Below, in pieces: positions 60,806-64,000 of a DNA stretch of 64,000 nucleotides. This DNA comes from Actinostola sp. cb2023. Taxonomy: Eukaryota; Cnidaria; Anthozoa; Actiniaria; Actinostolidae. Made by a program: the position numbers and the translations under genes. The stretch is from NCBI GenBank assembly GCA_033675265.1, contig JAUJYZ010000219.1, forward strand, positions 279,083 through 343,082, given 5' to 3'. Each line of letters begins with the position of its first letter. Positions within the stretch are counted from its first letter, which is position 1. Under the pieces are notes generated by a model. That model was not told where the DNA came from and did no database searches. It worked only from the letters and a program-made list of their open reading frames with translations.

Positions 60806-61069
60806 ATATATATCACATCGATATATCTAAAAAATCCTATGTTTTGATTTAGAATTTTAAATAAAGAGTATGTATACACATATCGTTAAAAATATAAAAT
60901 ATGTATACATTAAACGGAAAACCAACTTTTCCTTCTTAAGGATACGATCCGGCTCCCTGTGTGGCATAAGACTGAATATGAAGCTTTGCTGTCGTCCCGC
61001 ACATGAGAGTAACAAACTTACCATTATTTACCAAGAAAACAGTGCTCCTCGGCTCGTGATACGACTTAG

Positions 61070-61818
61070 GATGCGTTCGATTGACCTTATTCCAGATTAG
61101 GAATACACGGAATAGCATCCCTAAATCGCTGTCACACAGCTACTGTCCACTGTAAAATGAAACAATTCCTTGTTGTATTATAATAAAGTTACAAGGAACA
61201 GTTTGAATTTTAAATGTGCTGAAATAAAAGCAACCAAGTGTTTATTCCGTGTATTCCTATTCTGGAATACGCCCTATGCATGCACGAGTGCTGATTTTCG
61301 AGATCTGAAAAAGCAATTATTCATCAATATTTTTGGAAAATTTCAAAAGTATTGGATAAAATCCCGCGAAGATATCGTAAATGACATTTATAGAGTTTAC
61401 TGATGGGATTTTGCCGTCATGAGTACACGTACAGCCTCGTTCTGATGTACATCAATTTTCCAAATTGCTTAATTTCAAGGTTTAACATGTTCCACTAAAA
61501 GAAGAGATTTATATAAGATAAGTGTAAAAGTTTTAGGGCGAAATGTCCTTGCGGAGTTATGAGCGTTTTTAATTCTGAAAATACACCAGAACGAGGCTGT
61601 GTATGCATGAATCTCATACTAAACTGTATAAATGTCATTTACGATATCTTCGCGGGATTGTATCCAATACTTTTGAACTTTTCCAAAAATATTGATGAAT
61701 GATTGATTTTTCAGACGGCAGTGGTTATTTTTATGTGACAGATTCTAGTATTCTGATCTCGAAAATCAGGACGCGTGCATATAGAGCTGGCCTATATAGA
61801 GTGAATCGAACGCACCCT
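61070..61818. mobile_element. Inverted-repeat element with GGRTGCGTTCGATT ends
   Basis: Left end TTAGGATGCGTTCGATTGAC; the right end inverted is TTAGGGTGCGTTCGATTCAC, with TTA/TAA outside, as in Harbinger-like elements (suggestive only). Internal inverted segments around 61275-61395 and 61618-61765 (ATGACATTTAT / ATAAATGTCAT, GAAGATATCGTAA) make it largely self-complementary. Confidence 0.65.
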
Positions 61819-61819
61819 A

Positions 61820-62472
61820 AACCACTGTCGAGTAGAGTTCTGCATTAGTTTTCGAGTCTGATCTTCAAGCGACGAGAGCAATTTCAACATTTTGGAAACA
61901 CATGTGATATGGCATGATCCCTAATTGTACAAGGAACCATACTTGTTTATATTGATAGGGGAAAATACGTACAAGAGACAGCGCGCGTTTTCGCTGATTT
62001 GATTCGAAATGGCGTCATGATAGCGTGTGTGCGCGTGCGCTTATTCGTAAAGTCAACTGTTTTCGTTGCAAAGCAACCAAACGTTTGCAGTGTTCTTAAT
62101 AAAACCTCGAATAATTACGATGAAAATTAATAAATGTTTTGCAACGATACAATATTCTAAGTAAAATATGTAATAAATTCCTTTAAAATATCACAACGTA
62201 GCGATCGACCAATCACGTTCAAGTGATATTGCCGTCAATTAAGAACAAAACCTACTTGATTAGCCAATCAGCATAGTTCATGTGGCCGTTAGCTATTGGA
62301 ATTAAAGAAGCGAAGCGTGAATAATGGCAGGTCTCGAGACCGGTAAAATGAGCTAATGATCTGTGACACCTCTTAATTTGGACACAGAATTATTAAATAA
62401 TAATAATATTAAAAAAGGGTTGGAACAACCAAGTTACAATAAAATAAAACAACCGAAAACCATATTAAAATC
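61820..62472. other. Flank upstream of copy E, no gene recognised
   Basis: AT-rich with no identifiable coding sequence. It should contain the promoter of copy E, but no convincing TATA or initiator can be singled out. Confidence 0.5.
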
Positions 62473-62563
62473 ATGAGAACTGCCTTTCTCTTGTGGATGT
62501 TGGAATATCTTGTGTTTTTGGTTGGAGACATCGTTGGAGAAGTTCCAAAGCCGTTTGCATCAG
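62473..62563 (+). CDS. Copy E: first exon (signal peptide) of a fifth family member
   Basis: The ATG at 62473 opens MRTAFLLWMLEYLVFLVG followed by DIVGEVPKPFAS and a GTAAGAG donor at 62564. It matches exon 1 of copies A-D residue for residue apart from a two-codon deletion and a few changes, and ends in the same phase 1. It is on the plus strand, divergent from copy D. The rest of the gene, if it exists, should lie downstream; no PA14 exon was found up to 64000, although the corresponding first introns in A-D are 0.9-1.4 kb. Confidence 0.78.
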
Positions 62564-64000
62564 GTAAGAGCAACGTAGCACACCTTATAACCTTAAAGGG
62601 GGACTCTGATCAAAATTCCTCAAACTTTGAAACCAGCTGAAACTCCGTAATTACAATCTTGAAGCTATCAATAATAACTCTACCAAACGGTTTTTTCGAA
62701 ATTTCAACGGCAAGTGCTATTTTTTGCTCTTTCTTTTTCGAGGCCAGTGAATAAATCGAACATTTGGAGGGAGACTGGAACGGACGGTAGTGACGTCATC
62801 CAATCAACCCAAATATTCGGCTACAAGGCAAAGTATGGAAGTCTCTGAAAATATCCACAGAAAATCACGCTTTATCCATTCTAATATTAATTTGATTGCC
62901 AAATAGCAAAAATATACAATCAAGTTGCTGTGTTCACAGTGTTCAAGCGACAAATACATTCAAAAGAATATATTTCACTGCAGAATTCGACGATTCCATT
63001 ATGATTTATAGCAATGTTACAGTATGGTGCCCAGTATCCGGCCACTTTAGTTTATAATCATCGTATCTTGGCTTCTATTATCGGAAAATGTCTAATATTT
63101 CGGCTAAAGACAGTTTATTTACTGCTCTAAAAATGTTCCAAAGATTGATCGCTTTAGTCGAGTATATTTAAAATTATTTACTTTTTAGCGAAGCTCCTTA
63201 GGTGCCCAGTATCCGGCCAAGAGGCCCAGTATCCGGCCATCGACATTAAGCGAGTAATTCATGTAAACAATCGAACTAAACTGAATCGTTTACCTTTTTT
63301 GTGAATGCCGATTTTGTTTTGTTTCGATTTGTAAATATAAATCGGCTTAGCAACGAGGTGTCTAGTCTTTGCGAAGGAGACTACAAGGTGTCATACTTGT
63401 GGGGTAGATGTAAGGGACAACTGTGCGTGCAGCGCGCGAATGATCAAGGTCATCGTGGTAAATATAATATTTGTGTATCATTTCGTTGTTGGCCACGGGG
63501 AACAGCTCTTGCATGGTTGCCAGTTTGTTCACTGCAATGTATGGGTGAATTGGCCACTACAAAAAAGAGCAGGGGACTGGGAACGAGTTTATTAGAATTA
63601 ATGTAATTACGAAATTAAGTTTATGACATGAAACAACATGTTGAAATTATCATATGTGTAAAGTTTGATGTGATTTGAGTGAATCCTGTCGGAATTATAA
63701 ACTTTTGAAATTTTGAAATTTTACAGTGAATGTATGGTTTGGGTAGACAACGTAAAAAAATAAAGAGTTTGTATGGGAAAATGTACATCTTTGATGCCCT
63801 CTAGCATCGTCAATATTAAGCCACAGTTCACCAAACTTTCCAGATTAGCTAAGTTTGATCTGCTCTGTCAGAAAATGTTGCCCACTTTTGCTAGTTTCTT
63901 ATTGAATTTAGTTTTACGGACTTGGTCCCAGTCCCCTGCTCTTTTTTGTAATGGCCAATTTGTTGATTTCTCAACATTGAATGACAATGTGCCTCTGGTT
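62564..64000. other. Intron-like sequence after copy E exon 1
   Basis: No second exon seen. The motif CCCAGTATCCGGCCA occurs three times (about 63031, 63203 and 63223). Inverted segments AATTGGCCACTACAAAAAAG (63549) and its complement (63929-63961) suggest a foldback element. An open frame at 63301-63606 (101 codons, eight cysteines) has no recognised family. Confidence 0.5.

Overview
This is animal (eukaryotic) nuclear DNA. The genes are split by GT-AG introns, and the window is full of microsatellites, minisatellites, foldback elements and small DNA transposons. A cnidarian source, probably an anthozoan such as a coral or sea anemone, is the best fit, mainly because the repeated gene family ends in a proline stretch followed by a minicollagen-like cysteine domain, a module known from nematocyst (stinging capsule) proteins. 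That assignment is an inference. I see no rRNA, tRNA or CRISPR array.

Layout. 1-3.1 kb: an ATT microsatellite and a 57-bp satellite with a higher-order repeat of about 514 bp. 3.36-9.07 kb, minus strand: a complete three-exon class A G-protein-coupled receptor gene (357 aa). A 2.3-kb non-autonomous transposon with a 7-bp target duplication lies in its first intron. 10.5-16.7 kb, 27.5-35.0 kb, 38.0-43.9 kb and 50.0-56.2 kb, all minus strand: four tandem copies (A, B, C, D) of one ten-exon gene. 62.47 kb, plus strand: first exon of a fifth copy (E), facing away from copy D. The spacers hold little except mobile elements and tandem repeats. A Penelope-like retroelement remnant lies at 60.3 kb.

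The tandem gene. I reconstructed the exons from splice signals, intron phase and four-way conservation. The protein has a signal peptide, a PA14-like domain (exons 2-4), a long Ala/Gly-rich region (exon 5), unrecognised regions (exons 6-8), a His/Tyr and Pro-rich linker (exon 9) and a C-terminal cysteine domain C-x3-C-x5-C-x3-C-x3-CC (exon 10). Copies A (950 aa) and D (918 aa) read through intact. Copy B has a 1-nt insertion in exon 5 and a premature stop in exon 10. Copy C has a 1-nt insertion in exon 2 and a 1-nt deletion in exon 5. A secreted, probably extracellular or nematocyst structural role is inferred.

Most notable. The family is a mosaic: in the 5' part (exons 1 to most of 7) A groups with D and B with C, with matching private transposon insertions, whereas in the 3' part (end of exon 7 to exon 10) A groups with B and C with D. 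The switch maps to about 50 bp of exon 7. The same intron (intron 4) carries a different purine/pyrimidine microsatellite in each copy. In copy A that intron is stop-free and a multiple of three, so retaining it would add a long Gly-Glu repeat. Several transposon insertions can be read precisely because the paralogous copies supply the empty site.
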